From: JBBRRP01 sp038251425
Lineage (GTDB): Bacteria; Myxococcota_A; Polyangia; Polyangiales; Polyangiaceae
Assembly (NCBI GenBank): GCA_038251425.1
Contig: JBBSBI010000156.1
Coordinates: forward strand, 1 to 12,909
DNA length: 12,909 nucleotides
Direction of reading: 5' to 3'
Below the pieces are notes generated by a model that had not been told where the DNA came from, did not search any database, and saw only the letters and a program-made list of their open reading frames with translations. Position numbers and translations under genes: made by a program. How positions within the stretch are numbered: the first letter of the stretch is position 1; every line of letters begins with the position of its first letter. Below, one piece after another: positions 1-7,109 of this stretch.

Positions 1-126
1 CAACGCGGAGAGTTTTTCCACGAAACTCAGGCTTTCGATCCGAACGGTGGCCGCCAACTAGCTGCTGGCTTCCCCAAGTTTCAAGCCTCTTATTCTATGG
101 CGCTTTCAGCAACCCTCTTGCTCTAG
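1..126 (+). CDS. Possible 3' end of an upstream gene (partial, unidentified)
   Basis: Frame 1 is open from the left edge to a TAG at 124-126 and would encode the last 41 residues of a protein ending in SYSMALSATLLL. The amino-acid mix is ordinary for a real protein, and the alternating hydrophobic pattern near the end would suit a last beta-strand. The stop lies two bases before the ATG of the next lipoprotein gene, the compact spacing expected in an operon. An open stretch this short is not statistically convincing, and frame 3 is also open here. I do not recognise a family. The sequence left of the window would decide it. Confidence 0.35.
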   Translation, partial: QRGEFFHETQAFDPNGGRQLAAGFPKFQASYSMALSATLLL

Positions 127-128
127 TC

Positions 129-440
129 ATGCACGTCCGCTCTTTCCCCCGCACGAAATGCTTGGCTTTAGCCACGCTATTCCTTGTGGCGAATGCCATT
201 GGTTGCCAGAGAAAGGCGCCCAACATTGACCAGTGCCAAGAAATGGCGGCTCGCTTACTCGGCGTGGGGAGCCGGAGCCTGCGCGACCCCCAAGTGCACG
301 CCAAGTTCGAGCAAGTGGCCTTTGAATGCCTCACCACACCCTACGATCAACAGCTCTATCGCTGCCTCCAGGCAGGCTCGGACACTGAGCTGTGCGCGAT
401 TGAATTTCGTCAGCGAAAGAAGCCTGGGCGAAACGAATAG
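129..440 (+). CDS. Small cysteine-containing lipoprotein, unknown function
   Basis: A 103-residue protein with a lipoprotein signal peptide: basic residues (R4, R8, K10), a hydrophobic core at about 11-22, and a lipobox NAIGC with the lipidated cysteine at 26. The mature part is about 77 residues with four more cysteines (about 36, 67, 79, 89), which could form two disulfides in the periplasm, and it ends in a basic tail. I do not recognise the family and assign no function. ATG 129 is chosen because it puts the lipobox at the usual depth; no clear Shine-Dalgarno sequence precedes it. It is convergent with the glycosidase gene at 513-2648, 72 bases away, so it probably belongs to a unit entering from the left and not to the sugar locus. 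Confidence 0.7.
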   Translation: MHVRSFPRTKCLALATLFLVANAIGCQRKAPNIDQCQEMAARLLGVGSRSLRDPQVHAKFEQVAFECLTTPYDQQLYRCLQAGSDTELCAIEFRQRKKPGRNE

Positions 441-512
441 CCCGCACGGCACCCTCGTTCAAAAAGCCATCGGTTCACTTTCGTGCCTTGCAGAGTTTGG
501 TACGCGAGTGGC

Positions 513-2648
513 TTAGCACCGCGTCAATCTGAGCCAGGCGAAGGTGAGGGGCTCAGGTAAATGAATCTCGATAGTGACCTCCGCTGAGGCGTCGCCTTGG
601 GGCCGAACTCGCGCTTCGCCACTGCCCGCGATCCTGCGATCTACTTCCCAGGTGCCTTTAAGGGGAAGCACCAGGTTAGCTGCGAGTGAACGGGTTAGCT
701 CGCGGTAAACGAGCACGTGAGCGAGATCGCCCAGATCAGAACAGAACCCCGTGAAGCTGGCACCGGAGGGGCAGTCGCCGATCGGCAAGATGGTCCCGCG
801 CTGAAGCTCAGCGCGGTGCTCGCGCCAGATCGAGATCAGAGGCTTCAGCGCGGAAATCACATAATCTGGCAGTTCGCTCACTTCGAAGAAAGCGAGTGGC
901 GCCGTCATCATCACGATGGCAAACAGGGTTTCTGGAGGATAACGACCCGGAGCCAGTGGGTCGTTGCCATAGAGCTCCTGGTTGCGACTTGGATTCAGAA
1001 ACTCCATCCTGAGGCGCTGGGGCGCGACATAGAAGGAAAGCATCCAGATGTTGCGGAGCACGGCGTGAGGGAAGTACCGCGTCCAATCCGTGTAGCGGTT
1101 CTCTACGAAAAGCTGCCCGACTTCAATCGCGCCAAAGTACCCTGGGCGCGTTTCTGCGGTGATGTCCAGATCGAAAATGATATCGCCCTGAGATTCGATC
1201 AAGACCGCATTGAAGAACCGATGCAGGTTCTCTGCGGAAAGCTGGCTTCGGAGCTTAATGCCGTCGAGCTTGATATGTGCAACTCCCCAGTTTCGCCACA
1301 TGCCAAGGCACACCTGCGCGTCCTTTGCCCAATTGGCAAAGTCGTTTGAACTGTCGGGCGCGAACCAAAGACCAAGCCCGATATGGTGGCTTTTTGACGC
1401 CGCAATCAGCGGATTCATCCCCTCCTTGAACGTGCTTGGCCGCGGCTCCCAGTACCGGGCATCGGCTGCCCAAAAGCCCTCCCATATGCCGTGTTTCTCG
1501 CGTGCTTGTGCTGAATTGGAGGTAACCCCACGCTCCCAGCCGTCGTCGATCTCGCACACGTCGACACCGAGCTCAGCGCCTGCGGCCATCTCCGTGCAAA
1601 TGAAGGCGTCGTTGATCCGAGCGTCTCGGTTGCGATCACCCCAGGTATTGGAAAGCAGCACGCCGTCTCGCTCCGGGCGCGGCACGCGCAGTGAGCGTTG
1701 AAGCGCATGCAGGCGTCGAGCCCGCCCAAGCCGCCCGCCCGAGTAGCCGAGCACCGCCCAACGGTATCCTTGCCCGTCACCGGCGCATCCATGCCCCAAC
1801 CAATGAAGCAAAGTGCCTTGGCTCTTCACATCCAAGGTCTTGATGGGCCGAGCGTGGGGAAGCGGCGCGAGCTTCGCCAACAAGAGCCCCTCGTTCGTGA
1901 GCGGATCTTCGAGCGCCAGAAGGCACGTCATTTCTGCAAGCGACTGGATGTTGCAGAGGCGAAATCTGCGCTCAAAAGCCAGCGTGTCGTGAATGTCGGT
2001 TTGATCGAGCAGATCGACGATCACGAGCTCCCAATGCTGCCCAGCACAGCTGAATGCTTCGAGCACGTCGCGGTTGTCAGCCAAGGGACTTTCGGCCGTG
2101 CTTTTATCAACATCAATCCCAGTGGGCACGGCTTCGGGAGTCGAGGACGCCTGATCGACCTCCACCTTTCTGGTGCCGAACTGCTCCAATGAGCAAACGA
2201 TCGCACCGCTATCGTGAAATACGCTCACCTTGACGCGATAGCCAAAGCCATCGGCACCGGTCACGCTCAAGGTGCCACGACTCACTGGCGCATGAACCGG
2301 AAGCTCTCTCTCCTCAGAGCTAGTGAACTCGACGCGAAGCGGCGCCAGTGGAATGCCGTTCGGCGGCACAATGGAGGGCGCCAACGCAGCGTCGTCGAGA
2401 ACACTTCGTGGGGTAATCCAATTGCGCCCTCTGGGATCGGCGTCATAGGTGATCAGGCTCCTCGCAGAGAGAGCGCCCGCCCGAAGTTGCCAAGAACGCA
2501 GCATGCTGGGGCTGCGTGCCGTCAACATATCCCCTGAGAACTCAACGCATATCATGCGAAACTCCTGCGCTTGAACTGGAGGAATGAGCCCAACGTTGAC
2601 GATGCAGCCTCTGAGTTCATTCAGCCGAATACCAGATTCTGATACCAT
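513..2648 (-). CDS. GH36/melibiase-like glycosidase (putative alpha-galactosidase), cytoplasmic
   Basis: A 711-residue protein with the layout of clan GH-D alpha-galactosidases: an N-terminal beta-sandwich (about 1-300), a catalytic barrel (about 325-610) and a C-terminal beta domain. Family landmarks are EIDDGW (about 366-371), GLGLWFAPD (about 424-432), HIKLDG with the likely nucleophile aspartate (about 462), and ENRYTDWTRYFPH (about 516-528), whose aspartate may be the acid/base. The usual cysteine/glycine-rich loop of classical GH36 enzymes is replaced by DITAETRPGYF, so substrate and linkage are uncertain. There is no signal peptide, so it probably acts on imported oligosaccharides. The start is taken as ATG 2648; the frame runs on to a TTG at 2708, but that would translate an AT-rich, promoter-like stretch. 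It is divergent from the LamG lipoprotein. The family call is firm; alpha-galactosidase activity is inferred. Confidence 0.8.
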   Translation of the reverse strand: MVSESGIRLNELRGCIVNVGLIPPVQAQEFRMICVEFSGDMLTARSPSMLRSWQLRAGALSARSLITYDADPRGRNWITPRSVLDDAALAPSIVPPNGIPLAPLRVEFTSSEERELPVHAPVSRGTLSVTGADGFGYRVKVSVFHDSGAIVCSLEQFGTRKVEVDQASSTPEAVPTGIDVDKSTAESPLADNRDVLEAFSCAGQHWELVIVDLLDQTDIHDTLAFERRFRLCNIQSLAEMTCLLALEDPLTNEGLLLAKLAPLPHARPIKTLDVKSQGTLLHWLGHGCAGDGQGYRWAVLGYSGGRLGRARRLHALQRSLRVPRPERDGVLLSNTWGDRNRDARINDAFICTEMAAGAELGVDVCEIDDGWERGVTSNSAQAREKHGIWEGFWAADARYWEPRPSTFKEGMNPLIAASKSHHIGLGLWFAPDSSNDFANWAKDAQVCLGMWRNWGVAHIKLDGIKLRSQLSAENLHRFFNAVLIESQGDIIFDLDITAETRPGYFGAIEVGQLFVENRYTDWTRYFPHAVLRNIWMLSFYVAPQRLRMEFLNPSRNQELYGNDPLAPGRYPPETLFAIVMMTAPLAFFEVSELPDYVISALKPLISIWREHRAELQRGTILPIGDCPSGASFTGFCSDLGDLAHVLVYRELTRSLAANLVLPLKGTWEVDRRIAGSGEARVRPQGDASAEVTIEIHLPEPLTFAWLRLTRC

Positions 2649-2661
2649 CTTTCGCCAGTTC

Positions 2662-2717
2662 GTCAAGATACCAACCAGTCCTATTAAATAATAAATATCG
2701 TTTTCCAATCGTTAGAA
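2662..2717 (-). promoter_or_regulatory. AT-rich upstream region of the GH36-like gene with a TTCCAA/TTAGAA inverted repeat
   Basis: The segment 2680-2700 is almost pure A/T (ATTAAATAATAAATATCG on the + strand) and stands out from its GC-rich surroundings, as a promoter would. On the minus strand a TTGGAA (2708-2703) followed after 16 bases by TAATAG is a weak sigma-70-like arrangement. It overlaps the imperfect inverted repeat TTCCAATCGTTAGAA at 2703-2717 (outer matches TTC, AA, TT, GAA). The half-site TTAGAA recurs in front of the other operons of this locus. The promoter boxes are weak and the operator reading is inference. Confidence 0.4.
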
Positions 2718-2731
2718 TGTGAAAGCCCACC

Positions 2732-2760
2732 TTGACTTCCGTCGTGACGATTGGCATTCT
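2732..2760 (+). promoter_or_regulatory. Candidate sigma-70-like promoter of the LamG lipoprotein gene
   Basis: TTGACT at 2732-2737 matches the -35 consensus in five of six bases and is followed after 17 bases by CATTCT at 2755-2760, a poor -10 with three matches. Transcription would begin near 2767, giving a leader of about 50 bases. The -10 lies inside the inverted repeat at 2744-2783, which would fit a regulator blocking this promoter. It is only a pattern match. Confidence 0.25.
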
Positions 2761-2783
2761 CCGCATCTGCAATGCCATGTCAC
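2744..2783. repeat. Interrupted inverted repeat between GH36-like and LamG genes
   Basis: GTGAC (2744-2748) and TGGCATT (2752-2758) are matched by AATGCCA (2771-2777) and GTCAC (2779-2783), giving 12 potential base pairs with a small asymmetric bulge (GAT against T) and a 12-base loop. It lies in the divergent intergenic region 35 bases upstream of the LamG start. It could be a protein-binding palindrome or, if transcription starts upstream of it, a leader hairpin. There is no T-run, so it is not a terminator. Confidence 0.45.
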
Positions 2784-2817
2784 TGGATCGTCCTTCGGTC
2801 CTTCTTGGGAGTACACT

Positions 2818-3636
2818 ATGATATCTGACGTCCGATTTTCTCCGTCGTTCCGCCAACCGCAGAGTGTCGCGCGTCTCGCAGGGATGAGCCTTCTCCTGGT
2901 GTTGGGCGGCTGCTCCAATCCCGCTCCGTCCAACGATCAAGGTAGCGTAACCGTGGGGGTAAAATCCGATCTGCAACTCCACCTCAAGTTCGATGAACCG
3001 AGCATCAGCGCTGGGCCCCTCGATAGTTCTTCGCACGCGATTGTCGTGACATTCGGAGCGGCAAAGCCCGCTGTCAACGCCCACCCAGCTCCAGGTTTAC
3101 TGCCATCGAACCCGGCCGCGTTGACGTTTGACGGGATAGCTACTGTGGAAATTCCCCCGTCGGAGAATCTGTCGTGGGGAGCTGATGAAAGCTATACGAT
3201 CGCCCTCTGGGCTAACGTCGCTACCCTACCAACTGCCCCCAATTGGAGCGCCGTGATTTCGAACAACCCTGGCAATGGTTCTAGCTACTGCGGGATCTAC
3301 ATCAGCGACAAAGGAACGTGGTCTTTCGAATCCAATGGTATCGGCGAGCCGAATCCCGTCGTTCGAGGTGGAGCCCCCATCGTTGGCAAGTGGCAGCATG
3401 TTGCGATCGTGCAGAATGCCACCACTCTCAGCCAAATGATCTATGTGGACGGCGTCAGTGGGGGGCTGGTGACAAGAGAACCTCACAGTTGTATCAGTCG
3501 CTCGGGTTTCTCTATCGGTTTCAAGGATGGCGACGGCTTCATCGGGGCCGTGGACGACGTTCGGATCTACGGCAGTGCGCTCACTGAAGCGCAGGTGAAA
3601 GAGTTGTATTCTGGCGTAGAGACGATCACCCCCTGA
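2818..3636 (+). CDS. LamG/concanavalin-A-like fold lipoprotein (putative carbohydrate-binding)
   Basis: A 272-residue lipoprotein. The signal peptide has a hydrophobic stretch at about 18-30 and a lipobox VLGGC with the acylated cysteine at 32. After a short linker, residues about 50-266 form one LamG-like jelly-roll (Pfam LamG_3 type): LQLHLKFDE opens it, SYTIALWANV and KWQHVAIVQN are the characteristic inner strands, YVDG follows, and FIGAVDDVRIYGSALT closes it. C158 and C225 could form a disulfide. Such domains commonly bind glycans or other ligands; no catalytic residues are visible. The frame is open back to a GTG at 2719, but ATG 2818 is preceded by GGGAG at good spacing and gives a proper signal peptide. 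It is divergent from the GH36-like gene and convergent with the DUF1552 gene, which suggests a substrate-binding role in the same pathway. Confidence 0.85.
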   Translation: MISDVRFSPSFRQPQSVARLAGMSLLLVLGGCSNPAPSNDQGSVTVGVKSDLQLHLKFDEPSISAGPLDSSSHAIVVTFGAAKPAVNAHPAPGLLPSNPAALTFDGIATVEIPPSENLSWGADESYTIALWANVATLPTAPNWSAVISNNPGNGSSYCGIYISDKGTWSFESNGIGEPNPVVRGGAPIVGKWQHVAIVQNATTLSQMIYVDGVSGGLVTREPHSCISRSGFSIGFKDGDGFIGAVDDVRIYGSALTEAQVKELYSGVETITP

Positions 3637-3637
3637 G

Positions 3638-3715
3638 GGCATGGAGCGCATGCCGGGGGGGAGGGCAATCAGAGCGCGGATCCCTCCGGCGCCCCCGCCG
3701 TGAGCGCTCCGCTCA
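3638..3715. terminator. Hairpin cluster between convergent LamG and DUF1552 genes (candidate terminators)
   Basis: Right after the LamG stop, GGCATG (3638-3643) and CATGCC (3649-3654) form a perfect 6-bp stem with a GAGCG loop. At the other end, TGAGCG (3701-3706) and CGCTCA (3710-3715) form a 6-bp stem with a 3-base loop that includes the DUF1552 stop codon. Between them GGAGGG (3660-3665) can pair with CCCTCC (3682-3687). The position between two gene ends fits bidirectional termination, but no stem is followed by a T-run, so these are not textbook intrinsic terminators. Confidence 0.4.
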
Positions 3716-5179
3716 GATCAGCTCTGCAAGCGGTCCTGGCGGCACGCCGGCTTCGCCATTCTTCCCATAGTTCGGCCCCAGGCCGTCCGTGCCTTTGGCA
3801 AAGTCCCCGGCGGGGACTCCGAAGCCTTGTCCAATAGAGAGATAAACGTCCGCCAGCGAGTGGGCTGGATCGCTCGGGTAGCGGAGGTACCTGCCATCCA
3901 AGTTCAAGCCACCCGGCTTGCCACCCACCAACACGAGTGGCCACCGGCCCTGACCGGAGTGGTGAGTCTCGCCGTTGTCACTGGTAATCATAGCCACGGT
4001 GCTGTCGAACACGGTGCCATTGCCTTGCGGAATGGCTTTCAGCGAGTCGAGCGTCTTGGCAACCATGCCTGAGATCCAAGCGTACGTGTCCGTGATGACC
4101 GGACCATTCACGGGCGCATCTTGATGACCCACGTCGGCAAGGCTCGTTCCCTCGACGCCCTTCACCGAAGCTCTCAATATCGACTGCAAATTAGGGCCGA
4201 AGTCGTGGGAATCCCGGCAACCAATATCCACGCCCATCACGTTCGTCATGCCACACACAACGGCGATGCTCGCTAACGCATTCAGACCAACCATGACATC
4301 CACCGGGTCGCCCGTTTGCGTGAGCGTCGGAGCGGTGCCGCCGTTGCACGATAGGTTACTCGCCCCTTGCAGCCGCTTTTCGTACTCTTCAACGATGCCA
4401 AGATAGGCTGCAAGCTTGTCCTTCTCGGGAGCCGCGAACTCTTTCTCCAGCCGAGCGATGTCGTAGCGGAGACCGTCAAAGATGACCCGATTCCGACTCG
4501 ACGGCGTTGATCCCATTGTTACCGGGGCAGGCATGTTGGGGAACAGATCTCTGAAAAGCTCGACTGGGCTCTGGAAGGCTGGAACCGATTGGTTCGCAGC
4601 TGTCCCAAACATGTGGCTCTTCATCACCTGATCGATCTTGCTCGAAATGGCGATTAAGACTGATTTTCTAGGCGCCGCGGCGCTAATGCTGTTCGCAAGA
4701 TGCTGGTCGAAACTGATGCCACCCGGCTGGCTCTGATCGACAAGATCGGTGCTAGGAACACAAGTTAACGCGATCCAGCCGGCACCGTGGCCCACGTCTT
4801 CGCCCTTGCGGGGGTAATTCTTGAAACCCTCCATCATCAAGAGGTTGTTTCGATAGGAGGCTTCGAGGGGCTTGAATGCATCAGGCAGCGTGTAGCTGGC
4901 GGAGTTGATGAGGCTCGAGTTCGAAACCTCGATCGGCTCCTGTTGATTGATACCGTTGAGGGGTTCAGCGAACTCTTTCGGCGTGAACACCCAATACGGA
5001 TTGATGCCATTGCAGGCAAACCAGAACATGGCGATCTTGCGGTCGTTCGCTTGCCCCTGCGCTTCGCGAATGAGATTGCGCGCCAGCGGGGCCATGAGGG
5101 CGGCGCCCATCCCAAGCCCAAACTTCTCAACAAACGACCTACGGGAGAACGAAACTGATCGATTGGTAAAGCTGCTCAT
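3713..5179 (-). CDS. DUF1552 family protein, Tat-exported
   Basis: A 488-residue member of the DUF1552 family (PF07586). The N-terminus is a twin-arginine signal (SRRSFV at 12-17, then a mild hydrophobic stretch to about 33), so it is probably exported folded. The body carries the His/Asp-rich segments characteristic of the family: GHGAGW (about 130-135), GVDIGCRDSHDFGPN (about 316-330) and, near the C-terminus, TSDNGETHHSGQGRWPLVLVGG (about 399-420), recalling the C-terminal metal-site region of DUF1501/sulfatase-like proteins. Biochemical function is unknown and the metal site is inferred. ATG 5179 is preceded by GAGGAG at ideal spacing, and this ribosome site begins on the stop codon of the upstream PSD-domain gene nine bases away, implying translational coupling. 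DUF1552 genes usually travel with DUF1592-family genes, which supports an envelope partnership. The family assignment is secure. Confidence 0.92.
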   Translation of the reverse strand: MSSFTNRSVSFSRRSFVEKFGLGMGAALMAPLARNLIREAQGQANDRKIAMFWFACNGINPYWVFTPKEFAEPLNGINQQEPIEVSNSSLINSASYTLPDAFKPLEASYRNNLLMMEGFKNYPRKGEDVGHGAGWIALTCVPSTDLVDQSQPGGISFDQHLANSISAAAPRKSVLIAISSKIDQVMKSHMFGTAANQSVPAFQSPVELFRDLFPNMPAPVTMGSTPSSRNRVIFDGLRYDIARLEKEFAAPEKDKLAAYLGIVEEYEKRLQGASNLSCNGGTAPTLTQTGDPVDVMVGLNALASIAVVCGMTNVMGVDIGCRDSHDFGPNLQSILRASVKGVEGTSLADVGHQDAPVNGPVITDTYAWISGMVAKTLDSLKAIPQGNGTVFDSTVAMITSDNGETHHSGQGRWPLVLVGGKPGGLNLDGRYLRYPSDPAHSLADVYLSIGQGFGVPAGDFAKGTDGLGPNYGKNGEAGVPPGPLAELI

Positions 5180-5188
5180 AGTGTCTCC

Positions 5189-7054
5189 TCAAAAGCTCCG
5201 GTTCAAAAATGAATCAGACGATGCGAGAGATGCCACGAACTCTACGTAGCTGCCCCCGGGTTGATAAGCATCCTGTGCGTGTTTCAGGCTGCACTGGTCA
5301 AACTTGACTTCGCGCCTGCCTAAGAAGTAGCGAAAGCCGTTGAGCATCACGCACTGTTCAACGCGGTTGGTGCTCGCCAACTGAGTGGAGAGATCCACAG
5401 CGTTCGTGAAGGAGATCTTGTTGCCGTCCACATCGAGGTCCATGAGCCCGGTATCTCGGAGGGTTCCCGAGGCGTCGATCGGCTTGTTCTTATCCATCGT
5501 GCGATAGGTGCCGATTTCGTCGTAGTTCTCGAAGGCCAAGCCTGCCGGATCCAGCAAATCGTGGCACACTTTGCACGAAGCGTTCGGTGCTGCGTGTGCC
5601 GCCAAGGCTTCACGCATAGTGAGCGCACTGATGTCCCCCAATGGGGGAACGCCCTCTGGCACAACCTGCGTCAGCGCCGTGCAGAGAACCTCCATGTTCA
5701 TGAACAGGCCACGCTTGATCGGCTTGGTCACGTCGCGCGCGGCCAGGCCGCCCATCAAGGCTGGGTTGGTCAAAAAGCCTGCTCTTTGACCGGCGGGAGC
5801 CGTCATTTTGGTGGGTGGGCTCGCATCATTCTGCGCCGAGCCGCTGAGGCCCCAGATCTTCTCCGTAGCGCAGTCAGCGTACGCAAGATTGGTGGTGAAC
5901 AGCGTGCTGATGAAACCACTCGTGGCATTGGAGTTATAAATATCTCCCACCAAGGCTTCCGCCTGCGAAATGGCCCGCTCTTTGTTGTAGTGGCAAACTG
6001 GGCTTTCACCCGCCAAGACCATGTCCGCGGTCTTGGCCACACCGCGGATGGTTCGCAACTTGAAGTACTCAGTTACGAAGTTGCTAGCGCCCGAAGCTTG
6101 TGGCCCTGCCATCAAGCGAGTGACCTGGGCCTTAATCTGATCTGGAGTGGAAAGCGCTCCCTGGCTGGCAGCAGTCCAAAGGTCTGTGTCAGCTGGGGCC
6201 GACGTCACCGTGTACGAAAGCATCGAAGCGACTTCGAACGGCGTCAGACGGTAGACGGAGGGAGTGGCTGTGGCAGCGCCAATCTCGGGTTTAAATACGA
6301 ACTGGGGCGCTAGCAGGAGGGACTGAAACGCAACGGCGAGTGCACCATCTGGCCCAAGCTCGCTCAATACGTTGTTCGCTTGATCGACGTAGTGAGCAAT
6401 TTCGTCCGCTGCAAGTGGACGCCGGAAGAGAATGGAGCCTTTGTCCTGCACCAAAGTGCTCACGCAGGCTGCAAAGTTCGCCCCAGCGCTATCGGTAGCC
6501 CAGCAGGTCCCGTTCTTGGCACTGGCTACCATTTGTTCCGCAGTCCCCTGGCTTGCGGTGAAGCTGCCGCTGAACTCAGGAGCGGAGACCCCCACCACGC
6601 CGGATTCCGTCGTGTAGCGTGCCGAAGCTGGCGCTAAGAGCGGGTTAACGAAGCCCGGCACCTCAGCAACCGCTCGGTTTGGCGCAGGTCTACCGTTGAC
6701 CGCTGCCGCGATCGTGTTGCCGTATTCGGAAGGAGTAACCCTCCAAAGGCGACGAGGTGGCGTAGGCTCGGCGGCGGCCGCTGGATCGCATTTGAACGCC
6801 TCAACCGGAGCTACCGGTGTCCCCGTCCCCACGGTCGACCCGCCGCTACCGGAGGTAGACCCCGTTCCGGTGTTCCCGTTGGCCCCGGAGCCCGTCGCGC
6901 CCGGGTCAACGTTCCTGCTGCCACCCGTTCCCGAAGACGCGCTGGGGCCCGTGGAGGACGGACTGCCAGGCTTGCGCCCGTTCGATGAGGCAACGGTGGA
7001 AGTACAGGCCCCAGCGGCAAGGGCAAGGCACGATGTCATGAGGAGCAAACGCAT
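5189..7054 (-). CDS. PSD-domain lipoprotein (DUF1587/1595/1592/1588/1585) with a CxxCH motif
   Basis: A 621-residue lipoprotein with lipobox LAAGAC (cysteine 17) and a low-complexity Gly/Ser/Thr linker at about 22-83. The domain order is that of myxobacterial PSD proteins: PSD3/DUF1587 (WRVTPSEYGNTI, about 104-115), PSD5/DUF1595 (FRRPLAADEI, about 210-219), PSD4/DUF1592 (YRLTPFEVASMLSY, about 268-281), PSCyt3/DUF1588 (RAGFLTNPALM to CKVCHDLLDPAGLAFENYDEIG, about 424-516) and PSD2/DUF1585 to the end. CKVCH at 494-498 is a c-type heme-binding signature, so a redox role with the DUF1552 partner is possible but unproven. One other Cys-His pair lies at about 354-355. ATG 7054 gives a good signal peptide although no strong ribosome site precedes it. 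It is first gene of an operon with the DUF1552 gene. The family is certain; substrate and reaction are unknown. Confidence 0.92.
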   Translation of the reverse strand: MRLLLMTSCLALAAGACTSTVASSNGRKPGSPSSTGPSASSGTGGSRNVDPGATGSGANGNTGTGSTSGSGGSTVGTGTPVAPVEAFKCDPAAAAEPTPPRRLWRVTPSEYGNTIAAAVNGRPAPNRAVAEVPGFVNPLLAPASARYTTESGVVGVSAPEFSGSFTASQGTAEQMVASAKNGTCWATDSAGANFAACVSTLVQDKGSILFRRPLAADEIAHYVDQANNVLSELGPDGALAVAFQSLLLAPQFVFKPEIGAATATPSVYRLTPFEVASMLSYTVTSAPADTDLWTAASQGALSTPDQIKAQVTRLMAGPQASGASNFVTEYFKLRTIRGVAKTADMVLAGESPVCHYNKERAISQAEALVGDIYNSNATSGFISTLFTTNLAYADCATEKIWGLSGSAQNDASPPTKMTAPAGQRAGFLTNPALMGGLAARDVTKPIKRGLFMNMEVLCTALTQVVPEGVPPLGDISALTMREALAAHAAPNASCKVCHDLLDPAGLAFENYDEIGTYRTMDKNKPIDASGTLRDTGLMDLDVDGNKISFTNAVDLSTQLASTNRVEQCVMLNGFRYFLGRREVKFDQCSLKHAQDAYQPGGSYVEFVASLASSDSFLNRSF

Positions 7055-7065
7055 GGGGACGATCT

Positions 7066-7081
7066 TTCTATACGTTTAGAA
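7066..7081. promoter_or_regulatory. 16-bp palindrome with central CG, candidate LacI-type operator before the PSD operon
   Basis: TTCTATACGTTTAGAA is symmetric in 14 of 16 positions (TTCTA.ACGT.TAGAA) around a central CG, the usual symmetry of LacI-family operators. It starts 11 bases upstream of the PSD gene's ATG and would cover the transcription start of the candidate promoter at 7081-7109. A second copy of the right half, TTAGAA, follows at 7084-7089 in a tandem TTAGAATA repeat. A very similar element lies at 9363-9378. The natural regulator is the LacI protein encoded at 10594-11640, by inference. Confidence 0.5.
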
Positions 7082-7109
7082 TATTAGAATAAGCCGCAAG
7101 CTCGTCCAA
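7081..7109 (-). promoter_or_regulatory. Candidate promoter of the PSD-DUF1552 operon
   Basis: On the minus strand TTGGAC (7109-7104) and TAATAT (7086-7081) are separated by exactly 17 bases. The -10 region is AT-rich, unlike its surroundings. A start near 7074 would fall inside the 16-bp palindrome at 7066-7081. The -35 is weak (three of six), so confidence is modest. Confidence 0.35.

Noticed and set aside
94..110. TTCTAT half-site near the left edge
   Set aside because: There is no matching second half at the right spacing, and the neighbouring gene appears unrelated to the sugar locus.
717..1349. 210-codon plus-strand open frame
   Set aside because: It is antisense to the GH36-like gene in a GC-rich region, shows no family motifs, and the opposite strand carries a complete recognisable protein.
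2617..3084. 155-codon minus-strand frame spanning the GH36/LamG spacer
   Set aside because: It crosses the promoter region, overlaps two well-supported genes, and encodes no recognisable domain.
5561..5575. CxxCH codons read as proof of a cytochrome c
   Set aside because: A single CxxCH is typical of the PSCyt3 domain, but heme binding cannot be concluded from it, so it is reported only as a signature.
5561..6313. 250-codon plus-strand open frame
   Set aside because: It lies wholly antisense to the PSD-domain gene, with no ribosome site and an arginine/histidine-rich, patternless product.
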